64,000 bases of DNA from positions 956,001-1,020,000 of the forward strand of contig NZ_LT985980.1 in the NCBI RefSeq assembly GCF_900291985.1. The letters are read 5' to 3'. The notes under the pieces are model-generated. The model saw only the letters and a program-made list of their open reading frames with translations. It searched no databases and was not told the DNA's origin. Below are positions 1 to 8,868 of the stretch, in pieces. The DNA comes from Lysinibacillus timonensis (GTDB taxonomy: Bacteria > Bacillota > Bacilli > Bacillales_A > Planococcaceae). The position numbers were made by a program, and so were the translations under genes. Positions within the stretch are counted from its first letter, which is position 1. Each line of letters begins with the position of its first letter.

Positions 1-45
1 AAATATGTTTATCCATTCAACACGCCACCTCAAAACATAGAATGA

Positions 46-393
46 TTAATAAGGTGCTATTAATTTATTAATCTCACTTTGTGCAATTGCATAATTAATA
101 ATACCTAAGCCAAAAATACTTAACACTATAAACAATACCCCGTTATCTTTTGGGTAAAATCCACGGTTTTGTTGTGCTCTTGCAATATTCTGACCTAATT
201 GGTAATCCCAGAAGAAAATGTAAATTCCACAAGTAATGATTGTAAATAAGATGGCTTTCCCACCTGAGAAACTTTGGTCATCACTTAACAAACTTACTTC
301 ATTCGTTATACAATACATCCAGTAAATTCCGTAAATACCACAAGTAATGATAGTTAGAATGATAGCTAAAGCGATATTTCTTTCCCTTATCAA
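46..393 (-). CDS. DUF4234-type small membrane protein
   Basis: A 115-residue integral membrane protein with three hydrophobic segments (about residues 6-27, 47-66 and 85-104). The motif TIITCGIY occurs twice, in the first and second segments, which suggests an internal repeat. This pattern resembles the DUF4234 family, whose function is unknown. The start is a TTG at 393, preceded by GGAGGG at good spacing, so the family-like N-terminus MIRERNIALA is kept. It is monocistronic. No enzymatic residues are evident. Family assignment is by eye. Confidence 0.75.
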   Translation of the reverse strand: MIRERNIALAIILTIITCGIYGIYWMYCITNEVSLLSDDQSFSGGKAILFTIITCGIYIFFWDYQLGQNIARAQQNRGFYPKDNGVLFIVLSIFGLGIINYAIAQSEINKLIAPY

Positions 394-510
394 AATGATC
401 CCTCCAATGGAATAGTGCGTTTACAAAAATTGTAACAAAGATAGATTTAAAAAACGACAACTATTTAAGATTGATTGTCAACTCGATATACGCTTTTAAG
501 AAAACTAAAA

Positions 511-546
511 AAAACGTACAAATCACCGATGTATTTGTACGTTTTT
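511..546 (-). terminator. Bidirectional terminator downstream of the hemolysin III-family gene
   Basis: Inverted repeat with arms AAAACGTACAAAT (511-523) and ATTTGTACGTTTT (533-545), flanked by A-rich and T-rich tracts. It can end the minus-strand gene at 567-1208 and could also act on the plus strand. Confidence 0.75.
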
Positions 547-566
547 ATATATGTTTTAACTTTAGT

Positions 567-1208
567 TTATATGAAGAAATAAATGGCTAAAAACATAAAC
601 AAGCTACCACCCATTACAAATACATGCCAAATAGCATGATTGTACGGTAGTTTTTTATTTTTATAAAAATATGTCCCAATCGTGTAACTTAAACCACCTG
701 CAAGTAAAGTGAATACACCATTTAAAGTTATGTGTTCAACAACTGGTTGAAAAACAAAAATAACTAGCCATCCCATTCCAATGTAGACGATTAAGGATAT
801 TTTGGCAAAGCGATGGACGAAAAATTGTTTTAATATAATTCCAATTACCGCCAATCCCCATTCTATTCCAAATAGAATCCAACCGTTAGTTCCTCCAATT
901 GCAATTAACGCAACGGGTGTATATGTACCTGCAATAAGAAGAAATATCGAACTATGATCCATCTTCTTTAAAAAGTTTTTATGAGTTGGCCATGAATGAT
1001 ATAAAGTAGAAGCCAAATAAAGAAGAAACATGGATATTCCAAAAATAACGTAACTTATTAGTTGTATAGTGGATTCGTTTTCAATCGCCTTCCCAACCAA
1101 TAGGACTGTTGCTGGAATTGTTAAAAATGCACCGATTCCGTGTGTCATCGCATTCCAAAACTCTTCTTTTTTGCTATAACTACTTTCTGCCACTACAATT
1201 TGGGTCAT
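567..1208 (-). CDS. Hemolysin III / YqfA-type PAQR-family membrane protein
   Basis: A 213-residue protein with about seven transmembrane helices. It carries the hemolysin III (PAQR) hallmarks: NAMTHGIGAF near the N-terminus, YHSW and DHSSIFLLIAGTYTP in the middle, and HAIWHVFVMGGS near the C-terminus. The conserved histidines and aspartate are the presumed metal-binding residues of the superfamily. The ATG at 1208 is chosen over an upstream in-frame GTG at 1217 because AGGTG sits at proper spacing for the ATG. The cellular role of bacterial members is not firmly known and haemolysis should not be assumed. Monocistronic. Confidence 0.88.
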   Translation of the reverse strand: MTQIVVAESSYSKKEEFWNAMTHGIGAFLTIPATVLLVGKAIENESTIQLISYVIFGISMFLLYLASTLYHSWPTHKNFLKKMDHSSIFLLIAGTYTPVALIAIGGTNGWILFGIEWGLAVIGIILKQFFVHRFAKISLIVYIGMGWLVIFVFQPVVEHITLNGVFTLLAGGLSYTIGTYFYKNKKLPYNHAIWHVFVMGGSLFMFLAIYFFI

Positions 1209-1379
1209 TTCCTTCACCTCTAGATTTATTATGGCAAAATAATGCAGAATTAGACAGGCCGATATGTAACAAAAAAAAAATGATATTTGTCATATGAATG
1301 ACATTATTAATAAGTATGAAGAAAATTTTACATACCGTACAATAAAGGACATCTTTCACGATGCCCCTTTGTACTATAG

Positions 1380-1979
1380 TTAGACTCTTTTCTTGAAGAA
1401 CCAAAGTGCGATTCCAATTCCTACTATAACAATACCAAAAACAGCAATAGAAATTATAAGAAAATTATTACCCCCACTATCACCTTCAACTACTTCTTCC
1501 TGTTTATGGTCCTGTTCTTCATGTTGTATAACAATCGTTGGTTTTTCACCTTTACCTAAATCAACTAAGTCAGCTGATGCACTAGCTAACGGAGCTGTTC
1601 TGGAGCAAATATTTACATGATAGCTACCCTCGCCTTCATGTGCATAGACTAAATACTCCTCATTCAAAGTAAAATTAAATCCACAGCTTGCTGAATCTCT
1701 CGGGGTAAATACAGTTACTTCGGTTTCTTCTACCCCTTTCCAACTCTCATTTACTTGAAACTTTATCGCAAGTAAATCAGCTGAAGATTGTATGTCAGCA
1801 TCTTCATTTTCATCTTTTATATCAACGACTTTTCCAGAAAAAACAATAGCACTCGAGTTTAATTCTTCAATAGCTATCCCAGGTTGAATACAAGAGCAGG
1901 CATAAGTTTCTGTAACGGAAATATTTAATATAAACGCCATGACTAAAGTAAATAGCATAGCAATCTTTAATTTTTTCAA
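1380..1979 (-). CDS. Secreted, C-terminally membrane-anchored protein with TIMP/NTR-like Cys-Ser-Cys start
   Basis: A 199-residue protein with a signal peptide (about 1-27) ending in TYA. The predicted mature chain then begins at CSC, as in tissue-inhibitor-of-metalloproteinase/netrin-like (NTR) domains. Further cysteines occur in SCGFNF and ICSRTA. An acidic linker of about 150-170 leads to one transmembrane helix (about 173-193) and a KKRV cytoplasmic tail. I infer an extracellular NTR-like domain tethered to the membrane. No substrate or partner can be read from the sequence, and the neighbours are unrelated. A weak hairpin (1344-1370) lies downstream without a clear T tract. Confidence 0.65.
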   Translation of the reverse strand: MKKLKIAMLFTLVMAFILNISVTETYACSCIQPGIAIEELNSSAIVFSGKVVDIKDENEDADIQSSADLLAIKFQVNESWKGVEETEVTVFTPRDSASCGFNFTLNEEYLVYAHEGEGSYHVNICSRTAPLASASADLVDLGKGEKPTIVIQHEEQDHKQEEVVEGDSGGNNFLIISIAVFGIVIVGIGIALWFFKKRV

Positions 1980-2117
1980 TTATCCATCCCCCTTTAAAGA
2001 TTAGACAATAAAAAAATCATAAAGTTACATAAAGTTTGCCTTACTTCAAAAATGAAGGGGGGAAATTATAAAGAGTACATCTTAAATAAACTATAATTTT
2101 GTCTTAAACTAAGAATC

Positions 2118-2936
2118 TTATTTCGGTGCAAACAAACTTCCTACAGCGGTTATCGTCGTTGCTAAATCTTGACGATATTTAGGGTGTTGTTCATTAAGGC
2201 TATTGATACTTACTTCGTTGCCACCAAGAGAGGAATGAACGTAAAGACTATCACCAATATACATAGCGATGTGTCCCGGAAAATATAGCAAGTCTCCCTT
2301 TTGCATGAGGTCCATTTGGATTTCTTTAATCGGAAAACCTTCTACAATTTTTGCATCCCGATAAATTATTACTCCATTTAACATGTACGCCATGGAACAA
2401 AGACCTGAACAATCAATCCCAACCGGTGTCTTTCCTCCCCAACGATATGGGGTGGATAAATAACTTAGAGCAGATCGAACAACTTTTTCGCGGAACTCTT
2501 CCTCGGAAACGGTCATTTGTTCTATTTTATCTTGTATCCAATGAGTGCGAGTATAACCTACTTCTCCACTAGCTAGCTCCACTTTTGTCCAATCACCATT
2601 TTCTTGGTGTTTTACGACTTTAATAGTAGAACCTTTGACTAATGTCATGATTTTAGAGCTTTGTATTTTCGGTTCTAGTAAAACGTCTGCAAAATTCTGA
2701 ATCACAATGTATTTCGCTTCATTTCTCCATTTCGTTACTAGTTCATCACTAATTAATAAATTTTCTCGTAGACAGTAACCCTTATAACGATAGGGTGTCT
2801 CTACTCGTAGCCAAGCTTCTCCACATATCTCCAAAATCTCTACAGTCATACCATAAAAAACTTCATCTGTTAACTCTGACATCATTTCTGGTGCACTATG
2901 TAAATTGGCTATCATCGTATTTACAATTGCCTTCAT
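2118..2936 (-). CDS. ykfC: YkfC-like gamma-D-glutamyl-L-diamino acid endopeptidase (NlpC/P60)
   Basis: A 272-residue cysteine peptidase. Residues 1-140 look like two bacterial SH3 modules and about 150-270 is an NlpC/P60 domain. Cys176 in GIDCSGLC is the nucleophile, and His222 (GHIAMYIG) and His234 (YVHSS) are candidates for the rest of the triad. There is no signal peptide, as in cytoplasmic YkfC, which cleaves the D-Glu to L-diamino-acid bond of L-Ala-D-Glu-diamino-acid peptides and frees L-Ala-D-Glu for the epimerase YkfB, encoded in the same cluster. It is the last gene of the dpp/ykf cluster, and its start lies inside the end of the previous gene (41 bp overlap), implying translational coupling. 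Confidence 0.88.
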   Translation of the reverse strand: MKAIVNTMIANLHSAPEMMSELTDEVFYGMTVEILEICGEAWLRVETPYRYKGYCLRENLLISDELVTKWRNEAKYIVIQNFADVLLEPKIQSSKIMTLVKGSTIKVVKHQENGDWTKVELASGEVGYTRTHWIQDKIEQMTVSEEEFREKVVRSALSYLSTPYRWGGKTPVGIDCSGLCSMAYMLNGVIIYRDAKIVEGFPIKEIQMDLMQKGDLLYFPGHIAMYIGDSLYVHSSLGGNEVSINSLNEQHPKYRQDLATTITAVGSLFAPK

Positions 2937-3723
2937 TTTGAGGGTTCCCTCCTTTTCTCCTAACTAGATGATGGTAAACTTCTTTTGAAATACGTCCTAT
3001 AAGTTGTTTAGCATTATCTGTATCTTTTACTTCGGTAATAAAAATACCAATCAAATAATCTGAAACATCATTAAAAACAATACCAACATCATGGATGACG
3101 GTATCAAGACTGCCCGTTTTGTGCGCTACACGTACGTCATCTTCTATATATCGTTTCAAGCAATCTTGAATTCTTTGACGACACAGTATATTAATGGCAA
3201 GTTCGCTATACTTTGTTGAAAGTAAATCTTGCCTATAGATTCTTGAAAATAGGTGTTCCATATCTCGGGCTGATGTCATATTATCAACACCCTGTTCCAT
3301 TTGCTTAACGTCCATCATTTTACGTTGTAACCTTGTCTGTGTTAGACCCATTAACTGGAAGTAATTATTCAGCTCATTCATTCCTATATAATCTATTAAT
3401 ACGTTTGTTGCTGTATTATCACTAGAAATAATCATCCACACTAAAAGTTCGTACAAAGTACTAACTCGAAGATTCTGTTCAGTAATTATACTGAAGTCAA
3501 CTTTATTTTCATCGTTTACTCGAATCGATTCTTGTAGTAATCGGTGATTTTGCTCTACAAAATGAAGCACCGCCATTAGTATGGGTACTTTAATCAGACT
3601 GGCACTTGAAAATTCTTCATTGAACCGTTCACATATTAATAAAGTATTATTTCTAGTTTCTTTCACAAACATATGAATTTTACAATCTGCTTTATTAATT
3701 GATTCATAAATGGCTTCAACCAA
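2896..3723 (-). CDS. Class A beta-lactamase-fold serine hydrolase, cytoplasmic, in muropeptide cluster
   Basis: A 275-residue penicillin-recognising-fold protein. All three active-site boxes are present: SLIK (Ser42-Lys45), SDN (101-103) and KTG (202-204). The omega-loop signature of true class A beta-lactamases (ExxLN with the deacylating Glu) is not apparent; the equivalent stretch near residues 134-150 reads MMDVKQMEQGVDN. There is no signal peptide or lipobox, so the enzyme is expected in the cytoplasm. Together with its place between an LD-carboxypeptidase and YkfC this favours a peptidase or amidase acting on imported wall peptides over antibiotic resistance. That role is inference. The start is a TTG at 3723 with AGGTG five bases upstream. 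The 3' end overlaps ykfC. Confidence 0.82.
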   Translation of the reverse strand: MVEAIYESINKADCKIHMFVKETRNNTLLICERFNEEFSSASLIKVPILMAVLHFVEQNHRLLQESIRVNDENKVDFSIITEQNLRVSTLYELLVWMIISSDNTATNVLIDYIGMNELNNYFQLMGLTQTRLQRKMMDVKQMEQGVDNMTSARDMEHLFSRIYRQDLLSTKYSELAINILCRQRIQDCLKRYIEDDVRVAHKTGSLDTVIHDVGIVFNDVSDYLIGIFITEVKDTDNAKQLIGRISKEVYHHLVRRKGGNPQNEGNCKYDDSQFT

Positions 3724-3731
3724 TTTAGCAC

Positions 3732-4664
3732 CTACTCTAGTACTCTAATTGTTTGGTTTTGAGTATTAAAGGTAATCGTTTTACCAAGTGGTAATGTCAA
3801 CGTAGGCAAACAATGTCCACAAGTAATGTCCATTAAAATTGGTTTGTTGGTAGGTACTAGCATTTCCTCAAAAATCGTTTGCAATCGTAGACTTTGTTCG
3901 GGATGTTGAGGATTTTGTGGTCCGCAATTTGTCCAGGCCCCCAATAGTATCCCAGCTGCATCGTTCAATTTTCCAGCAAGCTTAAGTTGAGTCAACATAC
4001 GGTCTATACTTCTCTCATATTCATCTATATCTTCTAAAAACAGTATTTTATCTTTTGTATTGATTTCATAAGGTGTACCAAGTGAAGCTGTTACCAATGT
4101 TAAGTTTCCTCCAACTAATTGACCCTTTGCCTCTCCACTTACTAGAGTTCTCATTGGTTGGCCATCAATATTTTTAAGAAGGTAATCTCCTCGCTCTGGC
4201 TCCATTACATTCGAAGTAAAAGAGTCCCAAGTGTATTGGTCCATCTCAGGTCTAATAAATTCTGTTGAAGGCATTGGGGAGTGGAACGTGACAAACTTAC
4301 ATATCTGATTAAATACAATATGAAGTGCAGTGACGTCACTATAACCAGCGAATACCTTTGGATTTTCTTTAATCATCTCTAAGTCAAGCATTGGTAGAAT
4401 CTTAGTTGCACCATATCCCCCACGAATACAGAAAATGCCATCGATATCTGGATTACGAAACATTTCGTTTACTTCTCGTGCACGTAGTTCATCGTTTCCT
4501 GCCAAATATCCGTGTCTTTCTTTACATGTGTCTCCAACAACCACTTTAAAGCCAAGCTTTTCAACACTCTCAATCGCTTTTTGTAAGTTTTCAGGTGGAG
4601 TCGGACTTGATGCACTAATTAATCCAATCGTATCTCCTTTTTTTAACCCTTTAGGTATTCTCAT
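3732..4664 (-). CDS. ykfA: LD-carboxypeptidase (S66 family), YkfA-like
   Basis: A 310-residue S66 serine peptidase beginning MRIPKGLKKGDTIGLIS, with no signal peptide. The family motifs IRGGYGATKILP (80-91) and GYSDVTALH (107-115) are present; Ser109 in GYSD is the expected nucleophile, with the Glu in LEDIDEYERS and the His in TCGHCLPT completing the Ser-Glu-His triad. The family removes the terminal D-Ala from tetrapeptides between an L- and a D-centre, giving the tripeptide that YkfC can cleave. The gene starts three bases beyond the stop of the upstream ATPase gene and shares the operon. Confidence 0.92.
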   Translation of the reverse strand: MRIPKGLKKGDTIGLISASSPTPPENLQKAIESVEKLGFKVVVGDTCKERHGYLAGNDELRAREVNEMFRNPDIDGIFCIRGGYGATKILPMLDLEMIKENPKVFAGYSDVTALHIVFNQICKFVTFHSPMPSTEFIRPEMDQYTWDSFTSNVMEPERGDYLLKNIDGQPMRTLVSGEAKGQLVGGNLTLVTASLGTPYEINTKDKILFLEDIDEYERSIDRMLTQLKLAGKLNDAAGILLGAWTNCGPQNPQHPEQSLRLQTIFEEMLVPTNKPILMDITCGHCLPTLTLPLGKTITFNTQNQTIRVLE

Positions 4665-4667
4665 AGG

Positions 4668-5609
4668 TTACACCCCCATTTTAATTGTTTCACGGTAACG
4701 ACTAATCTCCTCAATATTTGCTAGAACAAAATGACCTTCTTCTAACTCTACAAATGTTGGTGGATACCTTTCATACTTATGCTGCGAAGGATCATATATT
4801 TCCACTACTTTACTACGTTCTTTATAAGGGTTTGGTTGTGGTACTGCTGATAGCAACGCCCGCGTATAGGGATGGATTGGGTTTGTAAATAACTTCTCCG
4901 TCTCAGCAAGTTCGACTATTTTGCCTTTATAAATAACTGCTGTTCGATCTGTTATAAAACGGACAATTGATAAGTCATGGGCTATAAATAAGTACGTAAG
5001 ATTGTTTTCATCTTGTAATTTAGCTAATAAATTTAAAACTTGTGCACGAATTGAAACATCCAATGCAGAGATTGGTTCATCCGCAATGATGAACTCAGGT
5101 TCCATAACTAGAGCACGTGCAATTCCAATACGTTGCCTTTGACCACCAGAAAATTCATGAGGAAAGCGGCTTGCAAATTCTGGTAGTAACCCAACTTGCA
5201 ACAATGCATTGTTCACTTTTTCTTTTCGGTCTGTTTCACTAGCATATTTGTTTGTATTTAATAATCCTTCTGAAATAATATAGTCAACTTTTGCCCGTTC
5301 ATTTAGTGAGGCCATTGGATCTTGAAAAATCATTTGAATTTTTTGTGTAATTTCACGGTCCCATTCTTTTGGAATTTTGCCATTAATTTGTTTTCCTTTA
5401 AAAAGAATTTGACCACTCGTTACCTCATTAATGCGCATGATTGATCGACCAATTGTTGTCTTACCAGAGCCAGATTCACCAACTAGACCGAATGTTTCAC
5501 CTTTATAAATATGAAAGCTAACATCATCTATTGCGACAAATTTACTTTTTCCTTTGCCAAATGTCACATTTAAATTTTTCACTTCTAGAAATATTTCTTT
5601 TTTATCCAT
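4668..5609 (-). CDS. Oligopeptide/dipeptide ABC transporter ATP-binding protein (DppF/OppF type)
   Basis: A 313-residue ABC ATPase with Walker [11 protein letters not shown]-loop [11 protein letters not shown], signature [15 protein letters not shown], Walker [13 protein letters not shown] and H-loop FIAHDLS. The C-terminal extension with the [15 protein letters not shown] motif is typical of the peptide/nickel family. It is paired with the second ATPase encoded upstream (8 bp overlap) and should energise import through the two permeases. The peptide substrate is inferred from the ykf enzymes in the operon. Confidence 0.93.
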   Translation of the reverse strand: MDKKEIFLEVKNLNVTFGKGKSKFVAIDDVSFHIYKGETFGLVGESGSGKTTIGRSIMRINEVTSGQILFKGKQINGKIPKEWDREITQKIQMIFQDPMASLNERAKVDYIISEGLLNTNKYASETDRKEKVNNALLQVGLLPEFASRFPHEFSGGQRQRIGIARALVMEPEFIIADEPISALDVSIRAQVLNLLAKLQDENNLTYLFIAHDLSIVRFITDRTAVIYKGKIVELAETEKLFTNPIHPYTRALLSAVPQPNPYKERSKVVEIYDPSQHKYERYPPTFVELEEGHFVLANIEEISRYRETIKMGV

Positions 5610-6660
5610 TTGCGTACTGACTCCCTTCTTCGAAGAATGCTTTTAGATTCTGAGGGGGCTCTACTCTCGGTGCCTTTGGATGTAACAACCACGTTTTTGC
5701 ATAATGTGTTTCACTAACTTTGAAAAAAGGTGGACGTTCTTCAAAATCAATTTTTAATGCAAATGGATTACGAGACGCAAAGGCATCTCCTTTAATTTCT
5801 TTAAATAAATTAGGTGGTGTTCCCTTAATAGAATATAGCTCTTCCCCCTTTACCCCGAGTTGTGGAAGAGAGGATAATAGTGCCCAAGTATATGGATGTT
5901 TCCCATTAAAAAAGATTTCGTCTGTTTTACCAATCTCAATAATTTCGCCTGCATACATGACCGCAATCCGATCAGCTACATTTGCAACGACACCTAAATC
6001 ATGGGTAATAAAAATGATTGTTAATAAGTATTTTTCTTTTAAACTTTTTAATAGTTGCAAAATCTGTGCTTGAATCGTCACATCAAGTGCTGTTGTAGGT
6101 TCATCACAAATTAGTACTCTGGGGTTGCATGCAATAGCAATTGCAATAACAATTCGTTGGCGCATTCCGCCAGAAAATTCATGTGGATATTGTTTATAGC
6201 GTTTTTCTACATCATAAATACCTACGTCTTTTAATAATTGTAATGTTTTTTCATATGCAGCATTTCCTTTTAGCCCTTGATGTAAGACAACAGCCTCCTC
6301 GATTTGCTTACCTATCGTTTTAAGAGGGTTCAAGGATGTCATGGGATCCTGCGTAATCATTGCTATTTCTTTTCCACGAATTTTTAACCAATCTTTTTCT
6401 GTTTCATATGTTGCAATATCATCATTTTTATATAGTATTTTTCCTTGGTCTATATAACCATTCTTATCGAGTAAACCGATAATAGCTTTAGTTAGTACCG
6501 ATTTCCCTGAACCTGACTCACCTACAATAGCAAGACACTCACCTTTATATAAATCAAAAGAAATATCTCGTATCGCAGTTAAAACCTTCCCGCGCAATTT
6601 AAACTTAATAACTAAATTTTCAACGGATAATATTTTAGACTTAGATTGTTTTACTTCCAT
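5602..6660 (-). CDS. dppD: Oligopeptide/dipeptide ABC transporter ATP-binding protein (DppD/OppD type)
   Basis: A 352-residue ABC ATPase with Walker [19 protein letters not shown], signature [19 protein letters not shown] and Walker [12 protein letters not shown]. The C-terminal region carries the [13 protein letters not shown] element of the OppD/DppD family. A cysteine-rich iron-sulfur-type C-terminus, common in many DppD proteins, is not evident: the corresponding region ([18 protein letters not shown]) has no cysteines. It forms the heterodimeric motor with the next ATPase. The gene is cotranscribed after the permease gene, 14 bases downstream. Confidence 0.93.
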   Translation of the reverse strand: MEVKQSKSKILSVENLVIKFKLRGKVLTAIRDISFDLYKGECLAIVGESGSGKSVLTKAIIGLLDKNGYIDQGKILYKNDDIATYETEKDWLKIRGKEIAMITQDPMTSLNPLKTIGKQIEEAVVLHQGLKGNAAYEKTLQLLKDVGIYDVEKRYKQYPHEFSGGMRQRIVIAIAIACNPRVLICDEPTTALDVTIQAQILQLLKSLKEKYLLTIIFITHDLGVVANVADRIAVMYAGEIIEIGKTDEIFFNGKHPYTWALLSSLPQLGVKGEELYSIKGTPPNLFKEIKGDAFASRNPFALKIDFEERPPFFKVSETHYAKTWLLHPKAPRVEPPQNLKAFFEEGSQYANG

Positions 6661-6674
6661 TGTAATCCCCTTCC

Positions 6675-7649
6675 CTATACGTGGTTTTTCGGATCAGCTG
6701 CATCGGCAAATGAATTTCCAATGATATAAAAAGCAATTGTAATAACACTTAGTACAACACTTGGGAAAATTAGCTGATAACGTAAATCTGGTGACATCAT
6801 AAGGACACGACCTTCATTAATTAAGTTTCCTAATGATGGGTCACTTACCGGTAATCCTAGACCAATATAAGTTAGAAATACTTCAGCACCAATGGCAAAT
6901 GGAATGGCTAAACTCATTCGCAGCATAATAATGGATATTAAATAAGGTAGAAGATTTTTTATAATAATTTTGTAACCTGGTGTACCTAAACATTTGGAGG
7001 CTAAATTGTATTCTCTGTCGCGCAAGATGACAATCTGATTTCGAATAAACCGTGCCATTTCAACCCAACCAGTTATACACATTGCAATGATAATCGTGGA
7101 AATACTAGGTCTTAATATTAAAGACATTAAGATTAATACAATTGTTGTTGGTATATTTTCAACAATGTTATACATATGTGAAATAGGGGTTTCAAGCCGT
7201 CTGGAAAAGCCCCATAACGCACCAATCGTCATCCCAACAATCACTTCGACAAGTGCAACAACAACACCTATTTGTAATGATGTTCGCGTCCCCGCCCATA
7301 TACGTGACCATAAGTCCTGTCCAATCGCATTTGTTCCGAACCAATACTCCGCATTAGGCTCGATATTCCTAGCTTGATAACCTGTCTCAGGATCCAAATT
7401 TATTTCAGTCGGAGATTTTTGATAAGGTAGATACGGCTGGATAAACACAAAGAACACAATAGCTACAACTAAACATAATAGAAATACCGCAAGTCTATTT
7501 TTCAAAAAAGACTGCCAAGTAGAACGCCAATAAGAATAATTGGAGAACCCTGTTTCTTCTGCTTTATTTTCATCTGTACTAGCAAATTCAAATAACTGTT
7601 CACTAGACTTATCCGAAATATGACGTATTTCTTCTGAAAAAAAGCCCAT
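6675..7649 (-). CDS. dppC: Peptide ABC transporter permease (DppC/OppC type)
   Basis: A 324-residue inner-membrane permease with a long cytoplasmic N-terminus of about 50 residues, then the OppC-like first helix (KNRLAVFLLCLVVAIVFFVF). The extracytoplasmic motif HWFGTNAIGQDLWSR-like (here YWFGTNAIGQDLWSR) and the EAA loop (about 206-235, ASKCLGTPGYKIIIKNLLP) are both visible. About six transmembrane helices are predicted. Its start codon overlaps the stop of the DppB-type permease by one base, so the two subunits are translationally coupled. Confidence 0.93.
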   Translation of the reverse strand: MGFFSEEIRHISDKSSEQLFEFASTDENKAEETGFSNYSYWRSTWQSFLKNRLAVFLLCLVVAIVFFVFIQPYLPYQKSPTEINLDPETGYQARNIEPNAEYWFGTNAIGQDLWSRIWAGTRTSLQIGVVVALVEVIVGMTIGALWGFSRRLETPISHMYNIVENIPTTIVLILMSLILRPSISTIIIAMCITGWVEMARFIRNQIVILRDREYNLASKCLGTPGYKIIIKNLLPYLISIIMLRMSLAIPFAIGAEVFLTYIGLGLPVSDPSLGNLINEGRVLMMSPDLRYQLIFPSVVLSVITIAFYIIGNSFADAADPKNHV

Positions 7650-8593
7650 TATCGTACACTCTCCCCTCTACCCAACTTAATGCGGGGGTCTACTATTGCC
7701 ATCGCTATATCACCTAAAAATAAACCAATAATTCCCAATGAAGAGAAAATTAAAACAAGACCTTGTACGACTGCATTATCTTGACGTTGAATAGCATCTA
7801 CGAGTAACCCACCCATACCAGGGACAGAATATAAGGATTCAATATAAATCGAACCTGTTATGGTAAAAAGAATCGTTGCTGGTAAATATTGAGCTAATGG
7901 TATAAATGCATTTCGCATTACATGGCTAAACATTAAAGTACCTTCTTTCACACCTTTCGCTCGTGCAAGTTTAATGTAATCTTTGTTTAATTCATCTACC
8001 ATGTAACGGCGCATCCACATTGCATAGGATGCAATTGGACCTAACGCAAGCGATACCAGAGGTAAAATCCAACTTAGCGGCTTGTCCTCATCAAACAACA
8101 TTGGTAATTTAAAGAGGTCCGTAATATAAACCTGAATTAACAGGTAATAAACCATTGCGGGGACAGCAACAACGAAAACAATATATCCTGTCCCTAATCG
8201 ATCGAGCCAACGTCCCTTCATTTGTGCCATCAAAATACCAAGCGGTACTCCTATTAAAAGTGCTAATGCTACAGCACCTAATCCTAAAGATAATGAGTAC
8301 ATAATTTTATCAGCAATAATTTCAACAACAGGTACATCAGTACGATATGTAATAGATGTTCCTAAATCCCCACGAAATAAGTCTGCATAAAAATTACCTA
8401 ATTGCACAAGTATTGGATCACGCAATCCTAAATTTGTTAGAAAAACCTCTTGTTGCTCAGGTGTCATTTTCTCAGCTGCTGCCCCTAAATAACCCTCTTC
8501 AGGTAATAAACGTAGTAATAAGAAAACAATTGTAATGATAATGAAAAGCGTTATAACCGATTGTAATAACCGTTTTCCGATATACCCCCACAT
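7649..8593 (-). CDS. dppB: Peptide ABC transporter permease (DppB/OppB type)
   Basis: A 314-residue permease starting MWGYIGKRLLQSVITLFIIITIVF, the standard OppB/DppB first helix. It shows the EAA-type cytoplasmic loop LARAKGVKEGTLMFSHVMRNA and the C-terminal MAIVDPRIKLG motif. It is the first of four uninterrupted transporter genes and lies about 275 bases downstream of the binding-protein gene, separated from it by a stable stem-loop. Confidence 0.93.
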   Translation of the reverse strand: MWGYIGKRLLQSVITLFIIITIVFLLLRLLPEEGYLGAAAEKMTPEQQEVFLTNLGLRDPILVQLGNFYADLFRGDLGTSITYRTDVPVVEIIADKIMYSLSLGLGAVALALLIGVPLGILMAQMKGRWLDRLGTGYIVFVVAVPAMVYYLLIQVYITDLFKLPMLFDEDKPLSWILPLVSLALGPIASYAMWMRRYMVDELNKDYIKLARAKGVKEGTLMFSHVMRNAFIPLAQYLPATILFTITGSIYIESLYSVPGMGGLLVDAIQRQDNAVVQGLVLIFSSLGIIGLFLGDIAMAIVDPRIKLGRGESVR

Positions 8594-8774
8594 AAAGAAA
8601 CCTCCTTACTAAATCAAATGCCCCTTGGCGTATCAGCAGATGTACTACGCTTTTATCGAAGTCAAAATGTGCGCATCCAAATATTTTAAAAACTGGCCAA
8701 CAAAATCGTTATATAACCCGTAACCGTAAGAACAGGATGCTCATCACTGCTACTGAAATAATTTAAATATGAAG

Positions 8775-8807
8775 GAAGGAGATGGGAATATTTCTGCCAT
8801 CTCCTTC
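8775..8807. promoter_or_regulatory. Stem-loop between binding-protein and permease genes
   Basis: An 11-bp perfect inverted repeat, GAAGGAGATGG (8775-8785) and CCATCTCCTTC (8797-8807), with an 11-base loop. The T-rich tract follows it only on the plus strand, so in the direction of the minus-strand operon it is a hairpin without a strong terminator tail. Such hairpins between an ABC binding protein and its permeases often stabilise the upstream mRNA or reduce read-through; that role is inferred here. Confidence 0.6.
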
Positions 8808-8868
8808 ATTTTGTTTTTTCATACAAACCTATTTTTCTATTAATAGAGTAAACCGTTGCTTGTATTTC

